Of a stretch of DNA of 64,000 nt, positions 31,632-41,327 are shown piece by piece. Under the pieces are notes generated by a model, which did not search any database, was not told the DNA's origin, and saw only the letters and a list, made by a program, of their open reading frames with translations. How positions within the stretch are numbered: position 1 is the first letter of the stretch; each line of letters opens with the position of its first letter. Source of the stretch: an uncultured Pseudomonadota bacterium (lineage in GTDB: Bacteria; Pseudomonadota; Gammaproteobacteria; Ga0077536); NCBI GenBank assembly GCA_902557415.1, contig CACEAA010000001.1, positions 86,001 to 150,000 on the forward strand, in the 5' to 3' direction. The translations under genes and the position numbers were made by a program.

Positions 31632-32501
31632 ATGAAAAAAATCGCGATAATTGGAGTTGGGCTCATAGGAGCATCTCTCGGAATGGCGTTGCGGAGAAAT
31701 GGCTTCGCGAGTGCAGTTATTGGGTTTGGGCGGAGTTCTCAAAACTTGGAGAAAGCCGTCCAAATAGGAGCAATTGATAGATTCGAGGCTACAATACGCG
31801 AAGCATGTGTGGGTGCTGAAATTGTGGTGATTGCAGCGTCACTGGGCGCTACTGCCGGAATACTGAGAGAAGTTGAGGCATGCGTTGCTGATGATACTAT
31901 TATAACTGATGTCGGAAGTGTTAAAGGCTCGGTGGTGCGTGATGCTCGAGTGATACTTGGAGCCAAGTTTGGCAAATTTGTCCCCGGACACCCTATTGCT
32001 GGGAACGAAAAAAGTGGCGCTGAGGCCGCTATTCCAGATCTTTTCAGAGACCATAAAGTTATTTTGACCCCAACTGCCGCTACTACGCTGGAAGCTGTGA
32101 ATCAAATAGAAAAGCTCTGGACCGAGTTGGGTTCGGAGGTTGTGAAGATGAGCGTCGAGTCTCATGACCGCGCTCTAGCCATGACCTCTCATCTACCACA
32201 TTTGCTTGCCTACAACGTTATGGATACCTTATTGCGCCAAGAGGATTCAGCGTCACTCTTGGAATTTTCGGCTGGTGGTTTTCGCGATTTCACTAGAATC
32301 GCGTCTAGTAATCCAGAATTGTGGGCAGATATTCTCTTAATGAACAAAGACAATGTTGCGAAGTTTTGTGATGAATTTAAAAGCGGTCTGAATTCATTAA
32401 CGCGTGCCTTAGATGCTAATGATAGAGAACGAATTATCGAAATTTTTTCTGTTGCTAAAAAAGCCAGAGACTGTCAATTAATTGTCGAGAAAAAAAGATA
32501 A
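31632..32501 (+). CDS. tyrA: Prephenate dehydrogenase
   Basis: NAD-dependent oxidative decarboxylation of prephenate (or arogenate) toward tyrosine. The 289-residue protein starts at ATG 31632 with a Rossmann motif IGVGLIGASLGMALR (residues 6-20). Family motifs: DVGSVKGSVV, FVPGHPIAGNEKSGAEAA and SHLPHLLAYN with a catalytic histidine. Its stop shares a base with the aroA start (TAATG). In Pseudomonas tyrA is fused to aroA; here the two are separate but adjacent, and the hisC usually before tyrA is missing. Confidence 0.95.
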   Translation: MKKIAIIGVGLIGASLGMALRRNGFASAVIGFGRSSQNLEKAVQIGAIDRFEATIREACVGAEIVVIAASLGATAGILREVEACVADDTIITDVGSVKGSVVRDARVILGAKFGKFVPGHPIAGNEKSGAEAAIPDLFRDHKVILTPTAATTLEAVNQIEKLWTELGSEVVKMSVESHDRALAMTSHLPHLLAYNVMDTLLRQEDSASLLEFSAGGFRDFTRIASSNPELWADILLMNKDNVAKFCDEFKSGLNSLTRALDANDRERIIEIFSVAKKARDCQLIVEKKR

Positions 32502-33796
32502 TGGAAGAGCTAGTAGTTCTAAACGGTGGTTCATTAAATGGCGTCATAGAAATACCTGGCGATAAATCAATCTCTCATCGGGCGGTCATGTTTGGTGCCA
32601 TTGCGGATGGATTGACGAGAGTGCGCGGTTGCCTAATGAGTGAGGATGTTCTCGCGACTATCGAAGCATTTCGGTCTATGGGCGTTGCAATTGATACTCG
32701 TGATCAGGGCCATATAAAAATAAGCGGCGTAGGTTTACACGGATTGAAAAGCCCTGCACGTCCAATTAATCTTGGAAATTCTGGGACATCGATGCGTTTG
32801 CTAGTAGGTATTTTGGCCGGAGCAAATATAGACGCCAGTCTGGAGGGCGATGCGAGCTTGTCACTTAGGCCTATGGGGAGAATCGTTTCTCCTCTCCGTC
32901 AAATGGGTGCCGACATTGAGATGAGTGTTAATGAGACGCCTCCTCTAAGAGTAAGACCAACGCGCAAGCTAACTGGAATTTCTTACTCGACGCCAGTAAT
33001 CAGCGCACAAGTCAAATCGGGGCTTTTGCTTGCAGGTTTGTATGCGGAAGGCGTGACGAGAATTTCTGAGAATGGTCGGAGTCGAGATCATTCAGAGCGG
33101 TTGCTACCAAAATTTGGAATAAAATTAGATATTTCTGGGAATGAAGTTAGACTTGATGGCGGTCAGCGCTTGGCGGGGTGCGATATTGCCGTGCCCACCG
33201 ATATTTCGTCGGCCGCGTTTTTTATGTTGGGCGCTGCTATATCTCCGGCATCCGAAATACTATTGCCTCAAGTGGGATTTAATGAGACTAGAAATGGAGT
33301 AATTGAAATACTCCGGCTCATGAATGCTGATATCGAGGTTAGGCAGAAAGATACTAGTGGTGGAGAACCCGTAGCGGACATATCAGTGAAGACATCCAAT
33401 CTATCAGGGGTGAACATACCAGTGGAACTTATTCCCGCGGCAATCGACGAATTTCCAGCTATTTTTATAGCAGCTGCTTGTGCCGACGGGGTTACAGTTT
33501 TGCGGGGTGCTGAGGAATTGAGGCACAAGGAGAGTGATAGGATATCAGTTATGGCGGATGGTCTTCGCAATCTTGGTATCAAAGTGGAGACTTATCCGGA
33601 TGGTATTAGTATTACAGGCGGTAACATGACTGGTGGCTTTGTTGATGCCTGCGGAGATCATAGGGTAGCAATGGCTTTTTCAATGGCGACGTTAAAAGCT
33701 TCGGGAACTGTCTCAATAAAAAATGCTGACGGTATAAGTACCTCTTTTCCGACTTTTTTTGAGGTGGCTAAGTCTGCGGGCCTGAGAATTAAATGA
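32501..33796 (+). CDS. aroA: 5-enolpyruvylshikimate-3-phosphate synthase
   Basis: Adds PEP to shikimate-3-phosphate in the shikimate pathway. The 431-residue protein starts at ATG 32501, overlapping tyrA by one nt. Motifs: PGDKSISHRAVMFGAIA (substrate binding), LGNSGTSMRLLVGILAG (PEP loop), SAQVKSGLLLAGLYAEG, and ELRHKESDRI. The LGNSGTSMR and ISAQVKS forms are those of class II, often glyphosate-tolerant, EPSP synthases; tolerance is inference. Overlaps cmk by 4 nt (ATGA). Confidence 0.97.
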   Translation: MEELVVLNGGSLNGVIEIPGDKSISHRAVMFGAIADGLTRVRGCLMSEDVLATIEAFRSMGVAIDTRDQGHIKISGVGLHGLKSPARPINLGNSGTSMRLLVGILAGANIDASLEGDASLSLRPMGRIVSPLRQMGADIEMSVNETPPLRVRPTRKLTGISYSTPVISAQVKSGLLLAGLYAEGVTRISENGRSRDHSERLLPKFGIKLDISGNEVRLDGGQRLAGCDIAVPTDISSAAFFMLGAAISPASEILLPQVGFNETRNGVIEILRLMNADIEVRQKDTSGGEPVADISVKTSNLSGVNIPVELIPAAIDEFPAIFIAAACADGVTVLRGAEELRHKESDRISVMADGLRNLGIKVETYPDGISITGGNMTGGFVDACGDHRVAMAFSMATLKASGTVSIKNADGISTSFPTFFEVAKSAGLRIK

Positions 33797-34494
33797 CCGA
33801 CGTCGGGTCAGACATTGAGTCTCCACCTGCTGTTATTACGATTGATGGACCATCTGGCACGGGGAAAGGCACGATTGCCCGAGCGATTTGCAATTGGCTC
33901 GGATGGCATTTTCTTGATTCAGGAGCGCTTTATAGAGTCCTTGGATTGGTTGTCAGGCGAGATCGGTTAGATCCTGGCGATGAGGCTAAAATTGGTTCGA
34001 TCGCTTCCAAACTCGATGTCTCGTTTGTTCGAATGGAAGAGGAGACAAAGGTCTATCACGATGGGGTAGATTGCACTCTGGCGATAAGGACCGAGGAGTG
34101 TGGAATTACGGCTTCCAGACTCGCAGTTTTCCCAGCCGTCCGAAAAGCATTACTAAGGAAACAGCGCGCTTTTCGTTCAAGTCCCGGATTAGTTGCGGAC
34201 GGCAGAGATATGGGCACAGTAGTTTTTCCAGACGCTGATTTGCAGATATTTATGACCGCCAACGTTGATGAAAGGGCTCGCAGACGCTATAACCAGTTGA
34301 AAAAAAAAGGAATATATGCTAGCCTCGCCGACCTTTCTAAGGATATTGAGGAGCGTGACGAGAGGGACGCGACTAGGGAACAATCCCCACTTAAACCTTC
34401 TCCAACTGCTGTAATTCTTGATACGACTGTGATGTCGATACAAGAAGTAACGGACAAGGTGAAAATTCTTGTGAGGAACCATGGTTTGACATGA
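33793..34494 (+). CDS. cmk: Cytidylate kinase
   Basis: Phosphorylates CMP and dCMP. The 233-residue protein starts at ATG 33793, overlapping the aroA stop by 4 nt. P-loop GPSGTGKGT is at residues 19-27; FLDSGALYR, VADGRDMGTVVFPDADLQIFMTA-type segment and RDERDATREQSPLKP are family signatures. cmk followed by rpsA is a conserved gammaproteobacterial pair. A small GAGG-TACG-CCTC hairpin sits right after the stop. Confidence 0.97.
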   Translation: MTDVGSDIESPPAVITIDGPSGTGKGTIARAICNWLGWHFLDSGALYRVLGLVVRRDRLDPGDEAKIGSIASKLDVSFVRMEEETKVYHDGVDCTLAIRTEECGITASRLAVFPAVRKALLRKQRAFRSSPGLVADGRDMGTVVFPDADLQIFMTANVDERARRRYNQLKKKGIYASLADLSKDIEERDERDATREQSPLKPSPTAVILDTTVMSIQEVTDKVKILVRNHGLT

Positions 34495-34618
34495 GAGGTA
34501 CGCCTCGGTTGAGCTGAACTTTTAACATTTTAAATCGAAGAGGAGTGCGTGTGTCTAACAAGTGTGCGCTGTTTAAGCCACTTAACGAATTGGTTGGATA
34601 TGCGGAACATAAAAACCC
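34495..34618 (+). promoter_or_regulatory. rpsA leader without a clear Shine-Dalgarno site
   Basis: The 124 nt before the rpsA ATG contain no purine Shine-Dalgarno sequence at a usable distance (the final bases are ACATAAAAACCC). Two GGA triplets in TTGGATATGCGGAAC precede the start. E. coli rpsA likewise has a non-canonical leader with GGA-bearing hairpins through which S1 represses its own translation; a similar control here is inference. Confidence 0.4.
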
Positions 34619-36289
34619 ATGAGTCAAACATTTGCGGAATTATTTGAAGAAAGCCAAGTTGCTAATAAAATGCGTCCTGGCACCCTTGTAACGGGTATCG
34701 TTGTAGAAGTCGGTAACGACTTTGTAATGGTTAATGCCGGATTAAAATCGGAAGGCAGCATCCCTGTAGAGCAGTTTCGTAACGCCGAAGGCGTGGTGGA
34801 TGTGAAGATTGGTGATGCGGTTGATGTTGCTTTGGAAGCGGTAGAGGATGGGCACGGCGAAACTAAGCTATCAAGGGAGAAGGCAAAGCGCGCTAAAGCA
34901 TGGGAAGATTTGGAAAAAGCTTGTGAGGACAACGTCACAATAACTGGAATCATAAGCGATAAAGTTAAAGGTGGCTTCACAGTAGACGTGGAGACAATCA
35001 GAGCATTTTTGCCAGGATCACTGGTTGATGTGAGACCGGTAAGAGATACAAGTTACTTAGAGGGGAAACCTTTAGAATTTAAGATAATTAAAGTAGACCG
35101 TAAACGTAATAATGTCGTAGTTTCAAGACGAGCGGTTGTGGAGAGTGAGAATTCTGTCGAACGGGAAGCATTGTTGGAGAGTTTGACAGAGGGAGCTAAT
35201 GTTAAGGGACTTGTGAAAAATTTGACGGATTACGGTGCTTTTATTGATCTTGGCGGTATCGATGGGTTGTTGCACATTACTGATATGGCGTGGAGGCGAG
35301 TAAAACATCCATCTGAAGTAGTCAATATAGGTGACGAGATAGATGTGCAAGTTCTTAGGTTTGATAAAGACCGACAGAGGGTGTCTCTAGGCCTCAAACA
35401 GATGGGTAGCGATCCGTGGGTAGATTTAGCCGCAAAATATCCAGAAAATTCTCGGTTGTCGGGTAAGGTTTCAAACATTGCCGACTACGGATGCTTTGTT
35501 GAATTAGAGCTTGGTGTAGAAGGACTTGTGCACGTTTCCGAAATGGATTGGACTAATAAAAATGTGCATCCTTCAAAAGTAGTCCATCTCGGAGAAGAAG
35601 TAGAAGTAATGGTCTTAGATATAGATGAAGAGCGTCGACGTATATCTTTGGGAATGAAACAGTGCCGGGCGAACCCGTGGGATGAATTCGCGTCCAACAA
35701 AGGCAAGAATGATCGGGTGAAGGGTGTGATTAAATCTATTACAGACTTTGGTATTTTTATTGGACTTGAAGGTGGAATAGATGGTCTTGTTCATCTGAGT
35801 GACTTGTCGTGGGATGAAAATGGAGAGGAGCTAGTCAGAAACTATAAGAAGGGTGATGAGCTTGAGACCGTAGTTTTGGCGGTTGATGCCGAAAGAGAGC
35901 GTATTTCACTTGGGGTGAAACAACTCTCGGGTGATCCCTTTTCCGATTATATTGAGCAAAACCCAAGAGGTTCGAAAGTCGCAGGTGAAATAATTGCGGT
36001 CAACGCGACCGAGGCACGCATAAGTCTTGCTGATGGGGTAGAAGGGTTCCTTAGGGCTTCAGATATATCAATTGATTCAGTTGACGATGCCAGAAAATTC
36101 CTCAAAGAGGGCGAATCTATAGAGGCCTTGGTTGTTGGAGTCGATAGAAAAAACAGAGTGATCGGGTTATCAATAAAGGCCAAAGAGAATAAGGAAGAAG
36201 CGGCAGTATTAGACGAATACAGTGCTGATACTGAGGTTCAACGAACCACTCTGGGCGATTTATTAAAAGAACAGATGGATACCAAATAA
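34619..36289 (+). CDS. rpsA: 30S ribosomal protein S1
   Basis: Large mRNA-binding ribosomal protein that helps load structured or leaderless-like mRNAs. The 556-residue protein starts at ATG 34619 with [11 protein letters not shown], and shows six S1/OB repeats; repeats 3-5 are clearest ([51 protein letters not shown]). Length and repeat number match the gammaproteobacterial form. Followed by ihfB, as in E. coli and Pseudomonas. Confidence 0.99.
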   Translation: MSQTFAELFEESQVANKMRPGTLVTGIVVEVGNDFVMVNAGLKSEGSIPVEQFRNAEGVVDVKIGDAVDVALEAVEDGHGETKLSREKAKRAKAWEDLEKACEDNVTITGIISDKVKGGFTVDVETIRAFLPGSLVDVRPVRDTSYLEGKPLEFKIIKVDRKRNNVVVSRRAVVESENSVEREALLESLTEGANVKGLVKNLTDYGAFIDLGGIDGLLHITDMAWRRVKHPSEVVNIGDEIDVQVLRFDKDRQRVSLGLKQMGSDPWVDLAAKYPENSRLSGKVSNIADYGCFVELELGVEGLVHVSEMDWTNKNVHPSKVVHLGEEVEVMVLDIDEERRRISLGMKQCRANPWDEFASNKGKNDRVKGVIKSITDFGIFIGLEGGIDGLVHLSDLSWDENGEELVRNYKKGDELETVVLAVDAERERISLGVKQLSGDPFSDYIEQNPRGSKVAGEIIAVNATEARISLADGVEGFLRASDISIDSVDDARKFLKEGESIEALVVGVDRKNRVIGLSIKAKENKEEAAVLDEYSADTEVQRTTLGDLLKEQMDTK

Positions 36290-36338
36290 GGGTTAATTTA
36301 TACTTCTCCTGGAAGACATTTAAATTGGTGCGAAAACG

Positions 36339-36644
36339 ATGACAAAGTCTGAATTAATAGAATCGTTAGTTAATTCGCAAGGACAGCTTGGCTATAGGGA
36401 TATTGAGTTAGCTGTCAAAACGATTTTAGAGCAAATGGTACAGACCCTGGCAGCAGGTGACCGTATAGAAATAAGAGGGTTTGGAAGTTTCTCTTTGCAT
36501 TACAGGCCGCCGCGTACTGGAAGAAACCCTAAATCGGGGGTTTCGGTAACCCTGCCCGCGAAATTCGTACCGCATTTTAAACCCGGGAAAGAGCTGAGAG
36601 ATCGAGTTAATGATGCGGTCCATGGGAACAATCGCACGGATTAA
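36339..36644 (+). CDS. ihfB: Integration host factor subunit beta
   Basis: DNA-bending nucleoid protein, partner of IhfA. The 101-residue protein starts at ATG 36339 ([10 protein letters not shown]). The HU/IHF signature [19 protein letters not shown] and the beta-arm RTGRNPKSG with the intercalating proline are present. Its position after rpsA separates it from HU paralogues. Confidence 0.97.
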   Translation: MTKSELIESLVNSQGQLGYRDIELAVKTILEQMVQTLAAGDRIEIRGFGSFSLHYRPPRTGRNPKSGVSVTLPAKFVPHFKPGKELRDRVNDAVHGNNRTD

Positions 36645-36722
36645 TACGGTTAGCTACAGAGCATCAGTACTTCATTAAAGCGTATTTCCCCGGGGTCGAA
36701 AAGTAATATCTGGGAAATTCGA

Positions 36723-37028
36723 ATGCTGAAAGTTTTTTATGTTATTTTATTAGCAATATTTGTTCTCTCTAGTTTGGTTTTTCGTGACCTTAATCAACAA
36801 GAAGTCCTAATTAATTACTTTTTTTCTGAGGTATTAGTTGAAACCGCTTGGTTAGTAATCGCAAGCTTTCTCACTGGGATAGTTATGTGTTCGATTTTTA
36901 TAGGCATAGAAATCTTAAAAATTAAGCGTAAATTGAAATTGCAGATTCAAAGTGAAAAAAAAATCGTTGAACAATTTAAGAATTTTAAGCGAGACAGGGA
37001 TGCGCATAATGATACCGCTCACTTATAA
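36723..37028 (+). CDS. lapA: LapA-family membrane protein
   Basis: A 101-residue inner-membrane protein with two helices (about residues 4-20 and 38-62) and a basic coiled-coil C-terminal tail (EILKIKRKLKLQIQ onward). The second helix motif SFLTGIVMCSIFIG fits the LapA domain family. In E. coli lapA is followed by lapB, whose product controls LpxC turnover; here pyrF follows directly and lapB is absent from the site. Confidence 0.85.
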   Translation: MLKVFYVILLAIFVLSSLVFRDLNQQEVLINYFFSEVLVETAWLVIASFLTGIVMCSIFIGIEILKIKRKLKLQIQSEKKIVEQFKNFKRDRDAHNDTAHL

Positions 37029-37099
37029 TCGTAAGACGTACCCTTTTGGTGAAATTCGTTTGGTTTTCGTGACGAAAGTTTTTCTCTGAGCCTAGCGAA

Positions 37100-37807
37100 A
37101 TGGAAGCATCGGGTGGTCCTATTATTGTTGCGTTAGATTTTTCATCTTTATCATCAGCGATGAAGAAGGCAGAGCAGCTCGATCCCAAGTTATGCAAAGT
37201 TAAGGTGGGTAAAGAGCTATTTACCAAAGTTGGACCACACAGTGTTACAAGTTTGCGTAAACTCGGATTTGACGTCTTTTTAGATCTAAAATTCCACGAT
37301 ATTCCTAATACTGTAGCAAGAGCCTGTGAAGCTGCCGCAGATTTGGGATGTTGGATGGTTAATTTACATGCGTCTGGTGGAAGAACTATGATGGAAACTG
37401 CGGCCAATGCTATGGCGAAACTTTCTACTGCGCCCTTGTTAACTGCTGTTACAGTATTAACTAGCTTGAATGATAATTTGCTAGCTGAGATTGGATTAGA
37501 GGGTGGTACTGAGTTGCTTACAACGAGGTTAGCGAAATTGGCGAATTCATGTGGATTGGATGGCGTCGTGTGCTCGCCGCACGAAATTACTAGCATCAGG
37601 AGAGAGATTAATAATAGTTTCGTGATTGTGACTCCAGGGGTGCGGCCATTAGGCGCTGCTATCAATGATCAAGCGCGCTTTGCAACCCCTAGCGAAGCAA
37701 TTGAAAAAGGAGCGGACTATCTAGTAATCGGTCGACCTATTACCGAGGCTAGAGACTCTCGTAAAGCGTTAATCGAAATACACTCTACCTGTATCCCTCC
37801 TAGTTAG
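37100..37807 (+). CDS. pyrF: Orotidine 5'-phosphate decarboxylase
   Basis: Last step of UMP synthesis. The 235-residue TIM barrel starts at ATG 37100. Motifs: IVALDFSS, VKVGKELFTKVGP, the catalytic DxKxxD in FLDLKFHDIPNTV, and phosphate-binding VTPGVRPLG and YLVIGRPIT. The ihfB-lapA-pyrF order is a known gammaproteobacterial arrangement minus lapB. Confidence 0.97.
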   Translation: MEASGGPIIVALDFSSLSSAMKKAEQLDPKLCKVKVGKELFTKVGPHSVTSLRKLGFDVFLDLKFHDIPNTVARACEAAADLGCWMVNLHASGGRTMMETAANAMAKLSTAPLLTAVTVLTSLNDNLLAEIGLEGGTELLTTRLAKLANSCGLDGVVCSPHEITSIRREINNSFVIVTPGVRPLGAAINDQARFATPSEAIEKGADYLVIGRPITEARDSRKALIEIHSTCIPPS

Positions 37808-37846
37808 ATTTTCTCTACTATTGATTTAATTTTTTCTTCTACCTGA

Positions 37847-40800
37847 ATGACTAGTTTACCCAGTTCGAGTTCCATCGTTTTACCAGATCTTCCAAAGAAA
37901 GGAGAGGTAGTCTGTTGGGATGGTTTATACGGCGCGGCGAAATGGATCGCCCTTGCGCAAGCTGCTGAGAATTCCAAAAAACTCTTCGTGCTTTTGTTGC
38001 CAGACATTAGAAGTGTAGAGGCGGTTTCTCAGGACCTAAGCTTTTTTTCTCCCAATTTGAAATTACATGTATTTCCAGATTGGGAAACCTTGGCGTACGA
38101 TAGATTCAGTCCTTACCAAGACATCGTGTCCGAGAGATTGGATACCTTAAGTAAAATGCCTTTTCTGACTGAAGGCATTATCATCACCTCAATTCAGACG
38201 GCATTACATCGATTATTACCTAAGGACTGGCTGGCGAAGACAACATTTTCTCTATCACGTGGTCAAAAGATACAACGCGAAGGTTTTAGGGCAAGACTCG
38301 CAGAAAGTGGCTATATTTCTACATCTCAGGTTTCTGCCCCGGGTGAGTTTGCCGTTCGAGGTTCTTTAATAGATGTATTTCCAGTCGGAGCGAAACTACC
38401 GTTAAGAATAGATTTATTTGATGATGAAATCGATACACTGAGAGTGTTTGATTCTGAAACTCAAAGAACTACAGGCGAAATAGAAAACATAAATATTCTG
38501 CCAGCACGAGAATTTCCAACTGATCAGAGGGGTATTGTAGAATTTCGACGTTCCTGGAGAGAGTATTTTTCGAATGAGCATCAAATTAGTACAGTTTACC
38601 ATGATGTTTCCGAAGGATTAGCCCCAGCTGGTATCGAATATTACTTGCCACTTTTTCATGAACAAACTAATGTTCTGACCGACTATATTCCATCTAATAG
38701 CATAGTCGTATTTGACGAATCAATCGAGATAGCGGCTGATAAATTTAGGCTATCAGTAGACGAGCGGTACGAGGCGTTAAGATACGATACTGACCGGCCA
38801 ATTCTGCCAGCAAAGGATATCTTCATCGACTTTGAGGAGTTACTAAAGTCTTTTCAGACTTTGGCGTGCATTTATTTAAGCGGTACATCTACTAACGATA
38901 GTTCCGTCAAGTTCAACACATTCGTGCCAGTGAATGTTCCTGTGGATGCACGCTCGGAAGATCCCTTTATTGCCATAAAACATCACTTAGCAAGGGCGAA
39001 CGGACGACTGCTATTCGTAGCAGAATCACTCGGTCGACGGGAAGCATTGTTAGATTTGTTCCGAGAGCAGATTTTTTGTCCAGTGATTTTTGATGGATGG
39101 CAGGAATTTTTGCGAGCAGATGAGCGTTACGGTATAGCTGTTGCTTCTTTAGAAAGTGGCGCTGAGTTAGTCGAACCTAGGTTGAGCGTTTTGACTGAGA
39201 GTCAATTATTTGGTCGGCGAATGGAACAGAGGCGAAGACGGAAAAAGTCGAGTGTTAGTCAAGAATCTATCATACGAAATCTCACTGAGCTGAATGTCAA
39301 TTCCCCTATTGTCCATGAGAACTATGGAGTTGGACGCTACTTAGGATTAGAGATTTTAACCGTAGGCGATATTCAAAATGAGTTTATAAAAATTGAATAT
39401 CGTGATGGTGATAAGCTATACATCCCGGTTGGTTCACTTGACTTAATTAGCCGCTATTCTGGCGCGGATCCTGAGCACGCACCGCTCCATAAGCTAGGAA
39501 CCGACCAATGGGCAAAGGCGCGACAAAAAGCGAGTGAAAAAATTAGGGATGTAGCTGCTGAGTTGTTAGAAATTCATGCTAAGCGAGCGTTGCGCAGGGG
39601 ACATTCCTTTTCGATAGATGAGGATGCGTATCGCTCGTTTGTACATGACTTCCCTTTTGAAGAGACGGTAGATCAAGCAAATGCTGTCGACGAAGTTTTA
39701 AGAGATATGCAAAGCCCTCAGCCAATGGACCGTCTGATCTGCGGGGACGCGGGTTTCGGTAAAACTGAGGTGGCTTTGAGAGCTGCGTGTGTAGCGGTGA
39801 ATGATGGTTTTCAAGTGGCGATACTGGTACCCACCACGTTACTTGCCACTCAACATCATGAGACCTTTCGAGATCGGTTCGCTGAGCTTCCGGTACGGGT
39901 TGAGTTACTGTCTAGATTTAGGAATATTAAGCAAACCAAAGAAGTAATAGGGGCGCTGGAGTCCGGAAATGTAGATATTGTAATCGGCACACATAAACTT
40001 CTTGGTAAGCAAATCAAGTACAAACGCTTGGGGCTTTTGGTTGTTGACGAAGAGCACCGATTCGGAGTGGTACAAAAAGAAAAGATAAAATCGTTACGAG
40101 CAGATATAGATATTCTTACTCTGACTGCGACACCTATCCCGCGCACACTCAATTTAGCTCTATCCGGCACCCGCGAACTATCAATTATTGCCACCCCACC
40201 TTTGAAAAGATTGGCCGTAAAGACGTTCGTTCGGGAATGGTCTAAAGCTCTTGTCAGAGAGGCTATCCTTCGCGAAATTAGCAGAGGCGGACAAGTCTAT
40301 TATGTGCATAACCAGGTGGAAACTATCGACCAAGAAATTAAAAAGTTGGAGAGTATAGTACCGGAAGCACGTATAGCGATCGCTCATGGTCAGATGCGAG
40401 AACAGCAGTTAGAGCAGGTTATGTTGGATTTCTCTCATGGTAGAACTAATGTTTTAGTTTGTTCTACCATAATTGAAACAGGGTTAGATATTCCGAACGC
40501 TAATACAATGCTGATTAATCGAGCGGATAAGTTTGGTCTGGCTCAACTCTATCAATTACGTGGCCGAGTTGGCCGCTCCCACCATAGGGCATATGCTTAT
40601 TTAATGGCGCCCCACCCTAAAGTACTATCCCGCGATGCTACCAAGAGGTTAGAAGTTATGGAGTCGTTAGAGGAGCTTGGTGTGGGGTTTACTTTAGCTA
40701 CGCATGATTTGGAAATTAGAGGCGCCGGAGAAATCTTAGGAGATGAACAAAGTGGGCATATTCAGGAGATTGGTTTCGGTCTTTATAACGATCTATTAAT

Positions 40801-41305
40801 GAGGACCGTCGAAGCATTGAAATTGGGTAAAGAGTCCTCAATGAGAAATGAATCAGAAATGGGAGTTGAAGTGAACTTGAACATACCTACCCTATTCCCC
40901 GAGGACTATCTTCCTGATGTTCATTCACGCTTAGTTTTTTATAAACGCATAGCTGGAGCTGAAAGCAATACCGCGCTAGAAGACTTAAAAAGTGAGATAA
41001 TCGATAGACTTGGCATGTTTGAACAACCAGTTGCAAATTTGTTTAGTGTCGCAAGTTTGAAACTGCGAGCGAGATACTTAGGGATGAAGCGAATAGATTT
41101 TGGCTCCAAGGGTGGGAAAATCGAGTTCTATAATCATGGGCCTGTATCACCAGAGAGAGTGATCAGTCTTATAACTGAGCACGCAAGCTACCGATTGGAT
41201 GGTAGCGAGAGATTACGATTGAGCAAGGCGCTGCCAGACACTATCTCTCGCATCGATGAGGCTAATTTTCTTTTGCAATTTTTAGAGGAGGGTTTAGTCA
41301 GATAA
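37847..41305 (+). CDS. mfd: Transcription-repair coupling factor Mfd
   Basis: Removes stalled RNA polymerase from DNA lesions and recruits UvrA. The 1152-residue protein starts at ATG 37847. Order: N-terminal UvrB-like region, RNA-polymerase interaction domain (NSPIVHENYGVGRYLGLE, near residues 485-545), then the RecG-like translocase with Walker A GDAGFGKTEVA (about 633), DEEH box (VVDEEHRFGV, about 732), LTATPIPRTLNLALSGTREL, and RGRVGRSHHRAYAYL, and a C-terminal TRCF domain. Complete, normal length. Confidence 0.98.
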   Translation: MTSLPSSSSIVLPDLPKKGEVVCWDGLYGAAKWIALAQAAENSKKLFVLLLPDIRSVEAVSQDLSFFSPNLKLHVFPDWETLAYDRFSPYQDIVSERLDTLSKMPFLTEGIIITSIQTALHRLLPKDWLAKTTFSLSRGQKIQREGFRARLAESGYISTSQVSAPGEFAVRGSLIDVFPVGAKLPLRIDLFDDEIDTLRVFDSETQRTTGEIENINILPAREFPTDQRGIVEFRRSWREYFSNEHQISTVYHDVSEGLAPAGIEYYLPLFHEQTNVLTDYIPSNSIVVFDESIEIAADKFRLSVDERYEALRYDTDRPILPAKDIFIDFEELLKSFQTLACIYLSGTSTNDSSVKFNTFVPVNVPVDARSEDPFIAIKHHLARANGRLLFVAESLGRREALLDLFREQIFCPVIFDGWQEFLRADERYGIAVASLESGAELVEPRLSVLTESQLFGRRMEQRRRRKKSSVSQESIIRNLTELNVNSPIVHENYGVGRYLGLEILTVGDIQNEFIKIEYRDGDKLYIPVGSLDLISRYSGADPEHAPLHKLGTDQWAKARQKASEKIRDVAAELLEIHAKRALRRGHSFSIDEDAYRSFVHDFPFEETVDQANAVDEVLRDMQSPQPMDRLICGDAGFGKTEVALRAACVAVNDGFQVAILVPTTLLATQHHETFRDRFAELPVRVELLSRFRNIKQTKEVIGALESGNVDIVIGTHKLLGKQIKYKRLGLLVVDEEHRFGVVQKEKIKSLRADIDILTLTATPIPRTLNLALSGTRELSIIATPPLKRLAVKTFVREWSKALVREAILREISRGGQVYYVHNQVETIDQEIKKLESIVPEARIAIAHGQMREQQLEQVMLDFSHGRTNVLVCSTIIETGLDIPNANTMLINRADKFGLAQLYQLRGRVGRSHHRAYAYLMAPHPKVLSRDATKRLEVMESLEELGVGFTLATHDLEIRGAGEILGDEQSGHIQEIGFGLYNDLLMRTVEALKLGKESSMRNESEMGVEVNLNIPTLFPEDYLPDVHSRLVFYKRIAGAESNTALEDLKSEIIDRLGMFEQPVANLFSVASLKLRARYLGMKRIDFGSKGGKIEFYNHGPVSPERVISLITEHASYRLDGSERLRLSKALPDTISRIDEANFLLQFLEEGLVR

Positions 41306-41327
41306 CGATGGGCGAGTTAGTGTCCAT

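Noticed and set aside
34495-34506. GAGG-TACG-CCTC hairpin after cmk as a terminator
   Set aside because: Only four base pairs and no T-run follow; at most a small stable element in the rpsA leader.
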